The notes under the pieces were generated by a model. It was not told where the DNA came from, did not search any database, and was given only the letters and a program-made list of their open reading frames with translations. Both the position numbers and the translations under genes were made by a program. Positions 1 through 9,788 of a stretch of 60,562 nt of DNA are shown here, piece by piece. Within the stretch, counting starts at the first letter, position 1, and each line of letters starts with the position of its first letter. The DNA is from GCA-2861595 sp035525365 (GTDB taxonomy: Bacteria > Actinomycetota > Acidimicrobiia > Acidimicrobiales > GCA-2861595), in the NCBI GenBank assembly GCA_035525365.1, contig DATLEK010000059.1, forward strand, positions 1-60,562, read 5' to 3'.

Positions 1-1560
<1,560 letters not shown>

Positions 1561-1896
1561 CTCGACGGGTCGTAGGGCAATCCTCGGGGTTCGACCCGCA
1601 GAACCGAGTCGTGATGTCTAGGCTCGTGTACTCAACTGCGGTGTCGGAGGGCGACACGCTCCCGAATTCGACGCTCGTAGACCGGCAGGCACGAGCGGTT
1701 GAGCTGACGTCTCCGGAACTGCTCCGGGGCGTAACGCGCGCGTAGATCGCAGAGCTTCTCAGCGCCCCGTGAATCGCCTTGGATCCACCGGAGGCTCTAG
1801 ATCCCACAAGGAGACTGAGCTGTGCCCGCACCCAGGAAGTACGACCAAGAGACCCTGACCGAGCCGTGAGGATGTATCGAGACCGGCGCCGGGGAA
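1561..1896. other. Intergenic stretch with no recognisable gene
   Basis: Between the ftsH stop and the RHS relic. Frames are open only as GC-rich shadows, none begins with a ribosome-binding site and no family motif is visible. It probably belongs to the same degraded zone as the sequences that follow. Confidence 0.5.
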
Positions 1897-2141
1897 TAGA
1901 AGTAAAGCGTCGTGTCCAGGCCCTCGGTGCGGGCCACCAAGCGATCGGCGGTGTCATAGACGTAGTCGACATCGGGGGCGGCGCCGGGCTGGTCCACCCG
2001 GGCGGTGTGGCCGGCAGGGTCGTAGGTGGTGGTGGCGGTGGTGGGGACAACTCCGGCCGTGGTCGTGGTGCGGGAGGACTCTTCGCCCAAGGCGTTGTAG
2101 ACGCTTGACTAGCGGGCCTTGGTCCCTCCACCTCACGCGGC
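1897..2141 (-). pseudogene. RHS/YD-repeat gene relic with an internal deletion
   Basis: Positions 1897-2094 are nearly identical to 5437-5640 of the large RHS gene (region coding TTTTAGVV, YVYDTADRL and TEGLDTTLYFY). Positions 2095 to about 2141 instead match 6835 to about 6881 (region coding EGTKARQSSVYN). The relic therefore keeps gene order but lacks the 1194 nt between 5641 and 6834, a multiple of three. The joint falls where the two parental segments read YTALGE and YNTFGE, giving YNALGE. It is dead: a Gln codon has become TAG (plus-strand 2109-2111), a base is lost just beyond it, two codons of a Thr run are missing, and both ends run into unrelated sequence. Confidence 0.8.
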
Positions 2142-2521
2142 CCACGGCAACCTGCATTGTGGGTTGCACGTGGAGGCACCATGCGCCATCCGCGCCGCCC
2201 GAGGGGTGGCGGTGGTAGCCGTCCCCCTATGGCAGGGCGACGTTCGTCAGGTCCCCAGGAGAGCAAATATCGCAGTCTGAGCCGCAGGGTTCTGAGGCTA
2301 TGCGGTGCCACCCATGGTCAGGCACCTGCCGAGGTATCCGCGCCACGGTTACCCCTTGTCGAGCGTCGCGGCGGCGGAACATCGAGAGCGGAGCCCCGCG
2401 TCAGCGAGCGTGAGGACGGAGCCTGTGGGGCGACTCCGCCGACCCGTGGAGCTGGCGAGGATCGGAGAAGACCAGTTGGCCCTGGGCGAGGCGCACGGGT
2501 CCTGGCAAGGTAAGAGATGCG
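2142..2521. other. Intergenic stretch with no recognisable gene
   Basis: Sequence between the RHS relic and the decayed DUF6431-like gene. I see no conserved protein motif, RNA gene or clear repeat in it on either strand. Confidence 0.45.
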
Positions 2522-3068
2522 ATGGTGAAGGCCCCCAGATCCAGAGCTTCAGAGGGACGTGCTGGCAGTGCGGGACGACCCGGCGTGGATGGGGAAGAAC
2601 TCGTCGCAGGCCGGCTGGCGTGCCCTTGCTGTGGTGGCTCGCTGGGGTCCTGGGCATGGGCGCGAGCTCGAACGCTTGCGCGCGGGCCTGGTCGGCGGCT
2701 GCGTCCACGCCGAGCTGCCGCCGGTCCTGCCGGGCGACGCACGTGTTGGTTCCCACCGCAGCTCTGGCCGGCCGCCGCGACGCCATCGAGGTCATCGGGT
2801 GACGGTGGGGGGGGTTGGCTGCAGCACTTCAGCGCACGAGCCGAACCACTTCAGGCGGCGGCCATGACGTGGGCGAACCGGTTCATCGACGCCGGGCTGG
2901 CTCCGCTCCGAGGCGCGTGGCAGCCCCCTCGCCGAGGCCCTTGACGCTCTCGGGGCCGCGGTTTGCGATGCAGTCCGCCGCTTCGGACCCGCCAGGTCGC
3001 CCTGGCACGTGATCGCCGCGCTCACTGGCGGGCTGATGCTGGCCCCGGTGCACCTGCCAGTCCCGTAG
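2522..3068 (+). pseudogene. Decayed DUF6431-like (zinc-ribbon/HTH, mobile-element associated) gene
   Basis: Joining frames recovers the layout of the actinobacterial family annotated DUF6431, usually found beside integrase-type transposases: EELVAGRLACPCCGGSLGSW (zinc-ribbon Cys pairs, from about 2591), then RRLRPRRA, a frameshift near 2717, then SCRATHVLVPTAALAGRRDA, a gap where the helix-turn-helix should be (near 2800-2816), WLQHFSARAEPL, a second frameshift near 2925, then GSPLAEALDALGAAV and ALTGGLMLAP ending at a TAG at 3066-3068. At least two frameshifts plus loss of roughly 25-30 codons make it non-functional. No partner transposase remains next to it. Family assignment rests on pattern memory and is moderately secure. 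Confidence 0.55.
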
Positions 3069-3252
3069 TGGCAACGAGCGCGATCGCAGTTGCCTTCTCG
3101 ACGCCACTTCCCTCGCTGACTATTCGCCCCGCTACGTCTCCATGTTGGCTGTCGTCAGGATGCTCATCCAATGTGGCGGGCGACACCCTCTGGTGCCAGC
3201 TCTACGCTGCCGGCAGTCCTATCGACACCCTCCGCTACGGAGGGTGAGGCGG
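3069..3252. other. Intergenic remnant downstream of the decayed gene
   Basis: No motif recognised. It separates the decayed plus-strand gene from the 3' end of the minus-strand immunity gene. Confidence 0.4.
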
Positions 3253-3867
3253 TCATGGCAGGGCCGGCCGCCGTCTAGGCGGCTTGGCCACCACGTTATT
3301 TGCCTCGGTCGCCAAGACGAACTCGACATCATCGAAGCCGCGTCCGGCGAACAGCTCACGTACCCGCTCGTCCGCGAAAAGGACAGCAGCGTTCGCTGGC
3401 ATCCAGATACCTGCAGTGCTTCGAGAAGCCGGGTCAAAGAGCAGCCCGCGCATCACAGTGTCTGTCCCGCGGAAACCTTCCGTCTTGACCGGTCTACTAA
3501 GGGTGTCCAAGATGGGGCCACAGCGACCAGTGACAGCGAAGCCGGTGTAGCGATCGGTCAGCATTCTGTCGCCCGAGATCCTCGTGGGGAAACTTGCCCA
3601 CCCGGTTACTTCCGCAGCCTTGAGTTCCCGAGCGGCCTCAAGTGAGATAAGGAGGAGCGGATGCTCCTCGGTAGTGAGGAACGTGCGTTCCTCATGGCCG
3701 CTTGAGCGTTCGAGAACCAGAGGCTGATCCGGAACCTCATCGCCCCGGATGATCCGGATCCCACGGTCCCACTCCAGCCCGCCAACGACTCGGAGATGCA
3801 GCCCGGCGTCGTCGATCGGCGGCCGCATGACGTACACGCCCTGGAACTCGTCGTCGTCGTGGTCCAT
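3253..3867 (-). CDS. Putative immunity protein of the RHS toxin (DUF1629/MXAN_0049-like)
   Basis: 204 aa, acidic, soluble, no signal peptide. Its ATG (3867-3865) overlaps the TGA of the RHS gene by one base (TGATG), the classical arrangement for translational coupling of toxin and immunity genes. The protein opens with an acidic DHDDDEFQGVYVM stretch and ends with a segment around FAGRGFDDVEFV; that layout resembles immunity proteins of the DUF1629 (MXAN_0049) group, which are reported next to HNH/AHH-type toxins. Expected role: cytoplasmic binding and inhibition of the cognate nuclease tip. What is seen is size, acidity, position and coupling; the family assignment is a weak resemblance judged by eye and the function is inferred from context. 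Confidence 0.65.
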   Translation of the reverse strand: MDHDDDEFQGVYVMRPPIDDAGLHLRVVGGLEWDRGIRIIRGDEVPDQPLVLERSSGHEERTFLTTEEHPLLLISLEAARELKAAEVTGWASFPTRISGDRMLTDRYTGFAVTGRCGPILDTLSRPVKTEGFRGTDTVMRGLLFDPASRSTAGIWMPANAAVLFADERVRELFAGRGFDDVEFVLATEANNVVAKPPRRRPALP

Positions 3868-6800
3868 CAGAAGTTCTGCCGGTAGCCGTACCTGGTTGCG
3901 TGGCGCGAAGCGAGCTGCTTCGACTCATACCTCATTCGCGCTTTAGACCACCCAGAGCCCCTGCCGCGAGCGAAGAGGTCCGCGAAGTCGTCGTTGATCG
4001 GCTTGGATATCCTCTGGTGGTAGCCCTTGCGTACCCAGGCGCCGAACCTCGCTTCGCTGTTGTCCAGACCCAGAGCCCCGAACTGGGCCGTGAACTTTTT
4101 CGGAAGCGTGTGATGCGCCTGAAAGTTCGCCGGATCTCGGCTCGTCAGCTCAACGAGCTTCCTCCCGAACCCGGTGCGGCTCGTGGAACAGTTGTGCACC
4201 AGCACCGGCTCGCCCACCACCACGTAGTAGGTGTGCAGGCCCGCCACGGTGAGGTTGTGGACGGTGGCCGAGGCGACGACGTAGCGAAGGCCGGTCACCG
4301 CCTCGAGGTCGCCGTCGGCCTCCAGCACCCGGTCGCCCAGGGTCAGGTCCCCGGCGTCCGTCCATCCCCGCCCCGCCACCCAGAAGGGATGCCCGGCGGT
4401 GGCGAGGACGTTGTGGCCGTCGATGGTAACGGCGACGAGCTCCTTTCGGCCGGTGCCCTCGATGAGGTCGGTGACCGCCTTGGCCGCCGTCTCCCCGGTC
4501 GTCGGGTCCGTCGCCACCACCAGGTCGCCGATGTCGACGTCCTCGATGGCTTCGGTGGTCCCGTCGGCCATGAGCACCTCGGTGCCGGGGACGAAGGAGT
4601 TCTTGCACACGGCGGCGGCCTCGTCGGCGTGGCGGGCCAGCGCCTGGGTGGCCTTGGCCCCGCTCTTGGCCTTGGTGAGCTTGGCCGTGACCTTGAGCCC
4701 GGCCTTGGCCGCGCTGCCCGCCCCGGGCACCGCCCCGGCCGCGGCGGTGGCCAACAGGAGGGCCCGCTCCGCCCCCGACAGCTTGCGCCCGCCGTTGGCC
4801 AGGTCCCGCCCCGTGGCGGCCGAGACCACGTCGATGCCGCTCGAGACCACCGGCACGAACTGCAACACCGGCATGGTCTTTTTGGCCACCGCCTTGAGGG
4901 CCTTGACCGGCGACGGCAGCTTGGGGGCTTTCAGCCCGAACAGGCCGTGGCCGTCCTCGTAGAACGCCACCGGGTTGGCCCCGGCGAACAGGTAGCGGTT
5001 GGCGGTGAGCTCGTCGGTGCCCAGACCCACGTCGAGAGCGGCGGCCACGTAGGTGTCGGGGGTGGTGAAGCGGGCCGTGGTCGGGTCATAGAGGCGGGCC
5101 CCGAGCATCACCGCGCCAGTGGCCTTGTCGGTTAGCGCGCCCTGGAAGCCGAGACTGGTCTTGGCGCCACCGACGAGGTCCTTGGCAGATCCCCCCGGCT
5201 CCAACTTGCCGTAGGGGTCGAAGGCGGCCTGTTCGACCACTGTCCGGGCGTCGTCCACGAAGCTTGCCGCGTTGCCGGCCAGGTCCGACAGCTGCCAGGT
5301 CCAACGGGCCGTGATCCCACCGGCTACCTCGTAGCGCATGACGGCCACCACCTCGTGGTCGTCGTCAATGACGTAGCGGGCCTTGGTGTAGCCCCCCCCG
5401 TCGGTCTCCTCGGCGATAGTGCCCCCCGTGCCCCAGTAGAAGTAAAGCGTGGTGTCCAGGCCCTCGGTGCGGGCCAGCAGGCGATCGGCGGTGTCATAGA
5501 CGTAGTCGACATCGGGGGCGGCGCCGGGCTGGTCCACCCGGGCGGTGTGGCCGGCAGGGTCATAGGTGGTGGTGGTGGCGGTGGTGGTGGGGACAACTCC
5601 CGCCGTGGTCGTGGTGCGGGAGGACTCCTCGCCCAAGGCGGTGTAGGAGAACACGTCGTCGGTGGCGGGGTCTGGCCCGGTGGTGCGCCGGGAGGACAGG
5701 CGGCCCGACTCATAGCTGGGGTCGATGCTCCACGTCGTGGTGCCCGCCGTTTTGGTCTCGGCGTCGATGTTGCCCCCGTCGTCGAGGCTGTAGGCGGTGG
5801 CGGGCTGGGCGGCGGTGCCCGGCTCAGGGAACGGGCTCACCCAGCGCACCAGGCGGTCCAAGGTGTCGTGTTCGGTGGCGGCCACGCCGGGCGCCGAGGC
5901 AGCTGTGGTCTCGCCCGCCGGCTGGGCCACCTGGGTCGTCTCGCCCAGGCGCAGCCCGCCGGTGTCGTAGGCGACGGCGGTGTGGGCCCTCAACAGGGCC
6001 GGGTCCGCGGCGGAGTTCTTGCGCCACACCAGCTCGGACAGCGACCCGTTGCGGTGGTAGGCCATGGTGGCCTTGGCCACCCCGCCCACGACATGGCTCG
6101 CCGGGGCGCCCGAGGGCAGGTAGGACACGGTGCTGGCCTTGCCCCGCCAGTCGACCATGGAGACCAGCCACCCGGCCGGGCTGTGGTCATAGGTGGTGGT
6201 GTTCCCGGAGTGGGTGGCCGAGGCGTGGGCGCCGTTGGGATCGTAGGTGAAGCTCTGGGTGCGAGTGACCTGCTTGCCCGCCGGGGCCCGGAGCACCTGG
6301 GTGGTGGCGGTGAGGAAGTCGCGCCCGTCGTAGGAGAAGCTCTGCGAGCGGGTGGTGGTGCCCCCGGCGCAGCCGGTGGTGCCGGTCACCGTGCGGCTCA
6401 CCAACAAGTTGCCGTCGGGGTCGAAGCCGCTGGGCGGCTGTGCGCCTTCAGCGAAGTTGCAGCTGGCCAGGGTGCGCCCGGTGGCGTTGTCGGTGTAGAC
6501 CAGCGAGGCCTGGGTGTTGTCGAAGTTGTAGGTGTAGGTGGCGCTGCGCACGGCGCTGCCGTTGGCCTTGTCCACCCGGGCCCGCTGCTGGCCCTCGCCG
6601 GTGTAGGCGTACTCAACGGTGTGGCCAGGGTTGAGGGGGTCGGCGGTCTGGGCCACGAGCTGGCCGATGGCGTCGAAGGCGAAGGTGGAGGTCAGCTCGG
6701 CTCCAGCACCGGTCGGCTGGGAGGCGGAGGTCTGGTGGCCGGCGGCGTCGTAGCCGAAGCGGGACACGATGTCGCGGGCGGCCTTGCTGGGAGACTTGAG

Positions 6801-9788
6801 CAGCCGGCGGCTCTCGGTCACCTCGCCGAAGGTGTTGTAGACGCTTGACTGGCGCGCCTTGGTGCCCTCCACCTCCCGGGGACCGCTGGCTTCGACGGCC
6901 TCACCGTGGGCGTTGTAGGCGTAGGTGATCAGTGAGCGCACACCTTGGCCGGCCTGGCTTACGGCGGTGGTGGCCGCCTCGGTGGCGACCTGGCCGTCGG
7001 GGGTGAAGCTCCACTCGGTCTCGGGGCGGTCGCCGGCGGCGTTGGCCACGGGGCTGCGGGTGAGGCGCACTCGGCCGGCCCGGTCGTAGAGGTGCAGGGT
7101 CTCGGCCCGGGCCACCCCGGCGGCGGTGTCGGACCGGGTCAGCTTGAGCGAGGCGTTGGGGTAGTACTCGAAGTCCACCACCGCCCCCGCGGCATTGGTC
7201 TCGGAGGCCTTGGTACCGTCGGCCCCGTAGGCGGTGAGGCTCTCGGTGCGGTCGGCCAGGCGGGTGGCGGCATTGGCACAGGGATCGGCGGCAGGGGCGG
7301 CGGCGCTGGCGCCGGGCTCTGAGACCTTGACGACCAGGTCGGTGGCGTCGTGGCACCAAATGGTGGTGTGGTCGTCGGCGGCGCCGGTTGCCGTGCCCCG
7401 GGGGGACGTCTCCTTCACCTTGGCGTCATTGGCGTCGTAGGCAAAGCGGGTGATGGCGCCGGCGGCGTCTTTGGTCTCGGTCAAGTTGTCCCGCTCGTCG
7501 TAGGCGTTGGTGGTGATGCGCTGGTCCCGGTCGAGCGAACTGGCCACCAGGCCGTAGGGGGTGTATTCGAGGGTCTTGGTCTTGCCCAGGGCGTCGGTGA
7601 GCCGGCCCGGCATGCCGGTGCGGTCGTAGCCGCCATAGGTCGGATCTGCTGGGTCGCCGAAGGCGGTGACGTCAGCCACGTCACCCCGGGGGCCGTCGAT
7701 GGACTTGATCCCGCCGCGTGAGTAGTAGGTGAACGATGTCGTGCGGTCGGCGCCGCTGGGCGCTCCCGACCCGTTCGCCCGCTGGGTCACGGCGGTGACG
7801 CGACCGGTGTCGGCGTCATAGCCGAAGTCGCTGACCCGCCGAGAGGCGTCGCCGTGGCTGTCGGCCACCCGCACCTGGGCGAGGTCGGCCACTGCCTCGC
7901 AGTAGCCCTCGGCGCTGACGGGGCCGGGACCGGCCGCCGGCGCCGTGCAGCCGGGGTAAGCCCACGGGGCGGCGAAGCGGTAGGTGAGCACGGACGTCAC
8001 AGGGCCGGTCGGCGCGTCGGCGGGCAGGCCGGGGCTGCCGGCCGCGTTGGGCGCGGGCTGGGTGACCTTGGTGACAAGACCCAGGTCGTTGTAGGCGTAG
8101 GAGGTCGTGGCGCCGACGCCGTCGGTGGTGGCGGTGAGGCGGTTCTGCGTCCATGACAAGCCGCTGACCACGGCCCCGGCGTCGGTGCCGGCGTCGGTGA
8201 TGGTGGCGATGTTGCCGCCCGCCACCCGCCGGTCAGACTCGCTCACCGGGCCCCGCCCGGAGACGTCATAGGTGGTCTTGGTCCCAACAGGCGAGGTGGC
8301 CGTGGTGGTGCGGGCGCCGGCGGCGTCGGCGGGGCCGTAGGCGTAGCGCCACGGCTTGGCTCGGCGGTCGGTGACAGTGGTGAGGCGCTGGGCTCCGGCG
8401 TCGGCGGTGTAGGCGAGGCTCGTCGTCTTGCCCAGGGCGTCGGTCACGCCGGCGAGCAGGCCGGTGGTGGCGTCGTAGGAGAAGCCCGTGGTGCGCTTTC
8501 CCTTCTCCACGGTGGCGTGGTCGGCCTCGGTCACAGAGGTGAGCCGGCCCGAGGTGTAGCCCAGCGCCGTACGCCGCTCCCACAGAGGGGTGGTGCCCGA
8601 AGCGGGGTCGGGTGCGGAGTAGCCGGGGAGGGAGGTGATGGCGTCGAGTAGTCCTTCGATGTTGTAGGAGAAGCGAACGACGACGGCGTCGCCGGTCCGG
8701 GAGTGCTTGATCCGCATGAGGCGGGGCTTGACCACGGTGGCGACAGTGACCGCCTCGTGCTCGTAGGTGAGGCGGTTGGCGTTGCGGTCGGTGACCGAGG
8801 TCACCCGCCAGGTTGGGCTAGGCAGCGACGCCAGGCCAGGAAGGGTTTTCAGGTTCTCGGCCCGGTAGGTGACCCCGTCGGGGCGCACCAGGCGATAGGC
8901 GGTGACCAGCCCGGCGGCATCGGTCTCCTCGAAGATCCGAAGGCTCACCCCCGGCGGGGCGTCCCAGCGCGATCCCGGGCCTCCTTGGCGAACGAAGCGG
9001 TGGGTGGTGCCGTCGGCGTCGACGAACTCGAGGACCTGGCCCACCACCGTGCCCGCCTCGCTCACCAGGTCGGCCAGGGTCAGACCGGAGCCGGCGTCGA
9101 GTGACTCCACGGCGCCCTCCACGCCCTCCAGGCCCGCCTCGAGGTCGCTGACCGACAGGCGCCAGCCCGCGCCCAGTCCGTCGAGGTTGCGGGGCTCCTG
9201 GGCGTTGTAGGTGCGACGGACCACGACGTTGAGGCCCTGTCCGGGGATGGACACATCCTCTTGCTGGACGACCAGGTTGCCCGTACGCAGATGCAAGTAG
9301 CCGGTGGCGGTACCCAGGTCGTGGCGGGAGTAGGGGTAGAAGTGCTCGAGGCCGAGCTCGTCGGACTGGGCCACCGCACCGCCGCTCAGGGTCGGTGCCA
9401 GACCGAGGGGACCGTTCTGGTCGACGACGATGGGCCCGTAGCGCAGGTTGGTACTGGCATTGCCCACCCGGTCGATCGTCTTTACGTTGAACCACCAGAT
9501 CCCGTCTGAGAGGTCGGTGGTGGAGGTGGCGCTGAGAGTGGTCGCATCACCGTCGGCGGCGGCGTCGGCCTCCTCGGTCTTGGAGGTCGTGAACCTCCAG
9601 GAATATCCGGCGACCCCGGAGTGGGCGTCGCTCCCCGGCGTCCAGGTCATGGTGGGTTTGGGGTTGGACACTGCCACGCCAGCGGGGTGGGTGGCGGAGA
9701 CGACCTGGCCCGGCGGGATTGGCGCGGTGATATCGGTGTTGAAGGCGAAGTTGGCACTCGGGCCCCAGGTACCAGCCGCGTTCTTGCC
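3867..9788 (-). CDS. RHS/YD-repeat polymorphic toxin, C-terminal part (Hint + AHH-like nuclease tip)
   Basis: Downstream part of one giant gene whose upstream part is in another frame (9647-12457). From N to C: a fibronectin-like segment (WTPGSDAHSGVAGYSW), a linker, then about 1,300 residues of YD repeats (many YDxxG and YNxxG units), and an RHS core GARLYDPTTARFTTPDTY followed by NRYLFAGANPVAFYEDGHG (near 4960-5110). Next come a Hint autoprocessing domain of about 140 residues (4188-4607; starts CKNSFVPGTEVLMADG, ends VLVHNC) and a 106-residue tip (3870-4187) with AHHTLPKKF and GYHQRI, resembling AHH/HNH-endonuclease VII toxins. The RHS shell would encapsulate the tip and Hint would release it. 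Nuclease activity is inferred from the His motif only. It overlaps the immunity gene by one base. Confidence 0.88.
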   Translation of the reverse strand, partial: GKNAAGTWGPSANFAFNTDITAPIPPGQVVSATHPAGVAVSNPKPTMTWTPGSDAHSGVAGYSWRFTTSKTEEADAAADGDATTLSATSTTDLSDGIWWFNVKTIDRVGNASTNLRYGPIVVDQNGPLGLAPTLSGGAVAQSDELGLEHFYPYSRHDLGTATGYLHLRTGNLVVQQEDVSIPGQGLNVVVRRTYNAQEPRNLDGLGAGWRLSVSDLEAGLEGVEGAVESLDAGSGLTLADLVSEAGTVVGQVLEFVDADGTTHRFVRQGGPGSRWDAPPGVSLRIFEETDAAGLVTAYRLVRPDGVTYRAENLKTLPGLASLPSPTWRVTSVTDRNANRLTYEHEAVTVATVVKPRLMRIKHSRTGDAVVVRFSYNIEGLLDAITSLPGYSAPDPASGTTPLWERRTALGYTSGRLTSVTEADHATVEKGKRTTGFSYDATTGLLAGVTDALGKTTSLAYTADAGAQRLTTVTDRRAKPWRYAYGPADAAGARTTTATSPVGTKTTYDVSGRGPVSESDRRVAGGNIATITDAGTDAGAVVSGLSWTQNRLTATTDGVGATTSYAYNDLGLVTKVTQPAPNAAGSPGLPADAPTGPVTSVLTYRFAAPWAYPGCTAPAAGPGPVSAEGYCEAVADLAQVRVADSHGDASRRVSDFGYDADTGRVTAVTQRANGSGAPSGADRTTSFTYYSRGGIKSIDGPRGDVADVTAFGDPADPTYGGYDRTGMPGRLTDALGKTKTLEYTPYGLVASSLDRDQRITTNAYDERDNLTETKDAAGAITRFAYDANDAKVKETSPRGTATGAADDHTTIWCHDATDLVVKVSEPGASAAAPAADPCANAATRLADRTESLTAYGADGTKASETNAAGAVVDFEYYPNASLKLTRSDTAAGVARAETLHLYDRAGRVRLTRSPVANAAGDRPETEWSFTPDGQVATEAATTAVSQAGQGVRSLITYAYNAHGEAVEASGPREVEGTKARQSSVYNTFGEVTESRRLLKSPSKAARDIVSRFGYDAAGHQTSASQPTGAGAELTSTFAFDAIGQLVAQTADPLNPGHTVEYAYTGEGQQRARVDKANGSAVRSATYTYNFDNTQASLVYTDNATGRTLASCNFAEGAQPPSGFDPDGNLLVSRTVTGTTGCAGGTTTRSQSFSYDGRDFLTATTQVLRAPAGKQVTRTQSFTYDPNGAHASATHSGNTTTYDHSPAGWLVSMVDWRGKASTVSYLPSGAPASHVVGGVAKATMAYHRNGSLSELVWRKNSAADPALLRAHTAVAYDTGGLRLGETTQVAQPAGETTAASAPGVAATEHDTLDRLVRWVSPFPEPGTAAQPATAYSLDDGGNIDAETKTAGTTTWSIDPSYESGRLSSRRTTGPDPATDDVFSYTALGEESSRTTTTAGVVPTTTATTTTYDPAGHTARVDQPGAAPDVDYVYDTADRLLARTEGLDTTLYFYWGTGGTIAEETDGGGYTKARYVIDDDHEVVAVMRYEVAGGITARWTWQLSDLAGNAASFVDDARTVVEQAAFDPYGKLEPGGSAKDLVGGAKTSLGFQGALTDKATGAVMLGARLYDPTTARFTTPDTYVAAALDVGLGTDELTANRYLFAGANPVAFYEDGHGLFGLKAPKLPSPVKALKAVAKKTMPVLQFVPVVSSGIDVVSAATGRDLANGGRKLSGAERALLLATAAAGAVPGAGSAAKAGLKVTAKLTKAKSGAKATQALARHADEAAAVCKNSFVPGTEVLMADGTTEAIEDVDIGDLVVATDPTTGETAAKAVTDLIEGTGRKELVAVTIDGHNVLATAGHPFWVAGRGWTDAGDLTLGDRVLEADGDLEAVTGLRYVVASATVHNLTVAGLHTYYVVVGEPVLVHNCSTSRTGFGRKLVELTSRDPANFQAHHTLPKKFTAQFGALGLDNSEARFGAWVRKGYHQRISKPINDDFADLFARGRGSGWSKARMRYESKQLASRHATRYGYRQNF

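Noticed and set aside
5565..5592. GGT-rich microsatellite as a regulatory repeat or G-quadruplex
   Set aside because: It encodes a Thr run inside the RHS repeat region in frame; the relic copy is two codons shorter, consistent with ordinary slippage.
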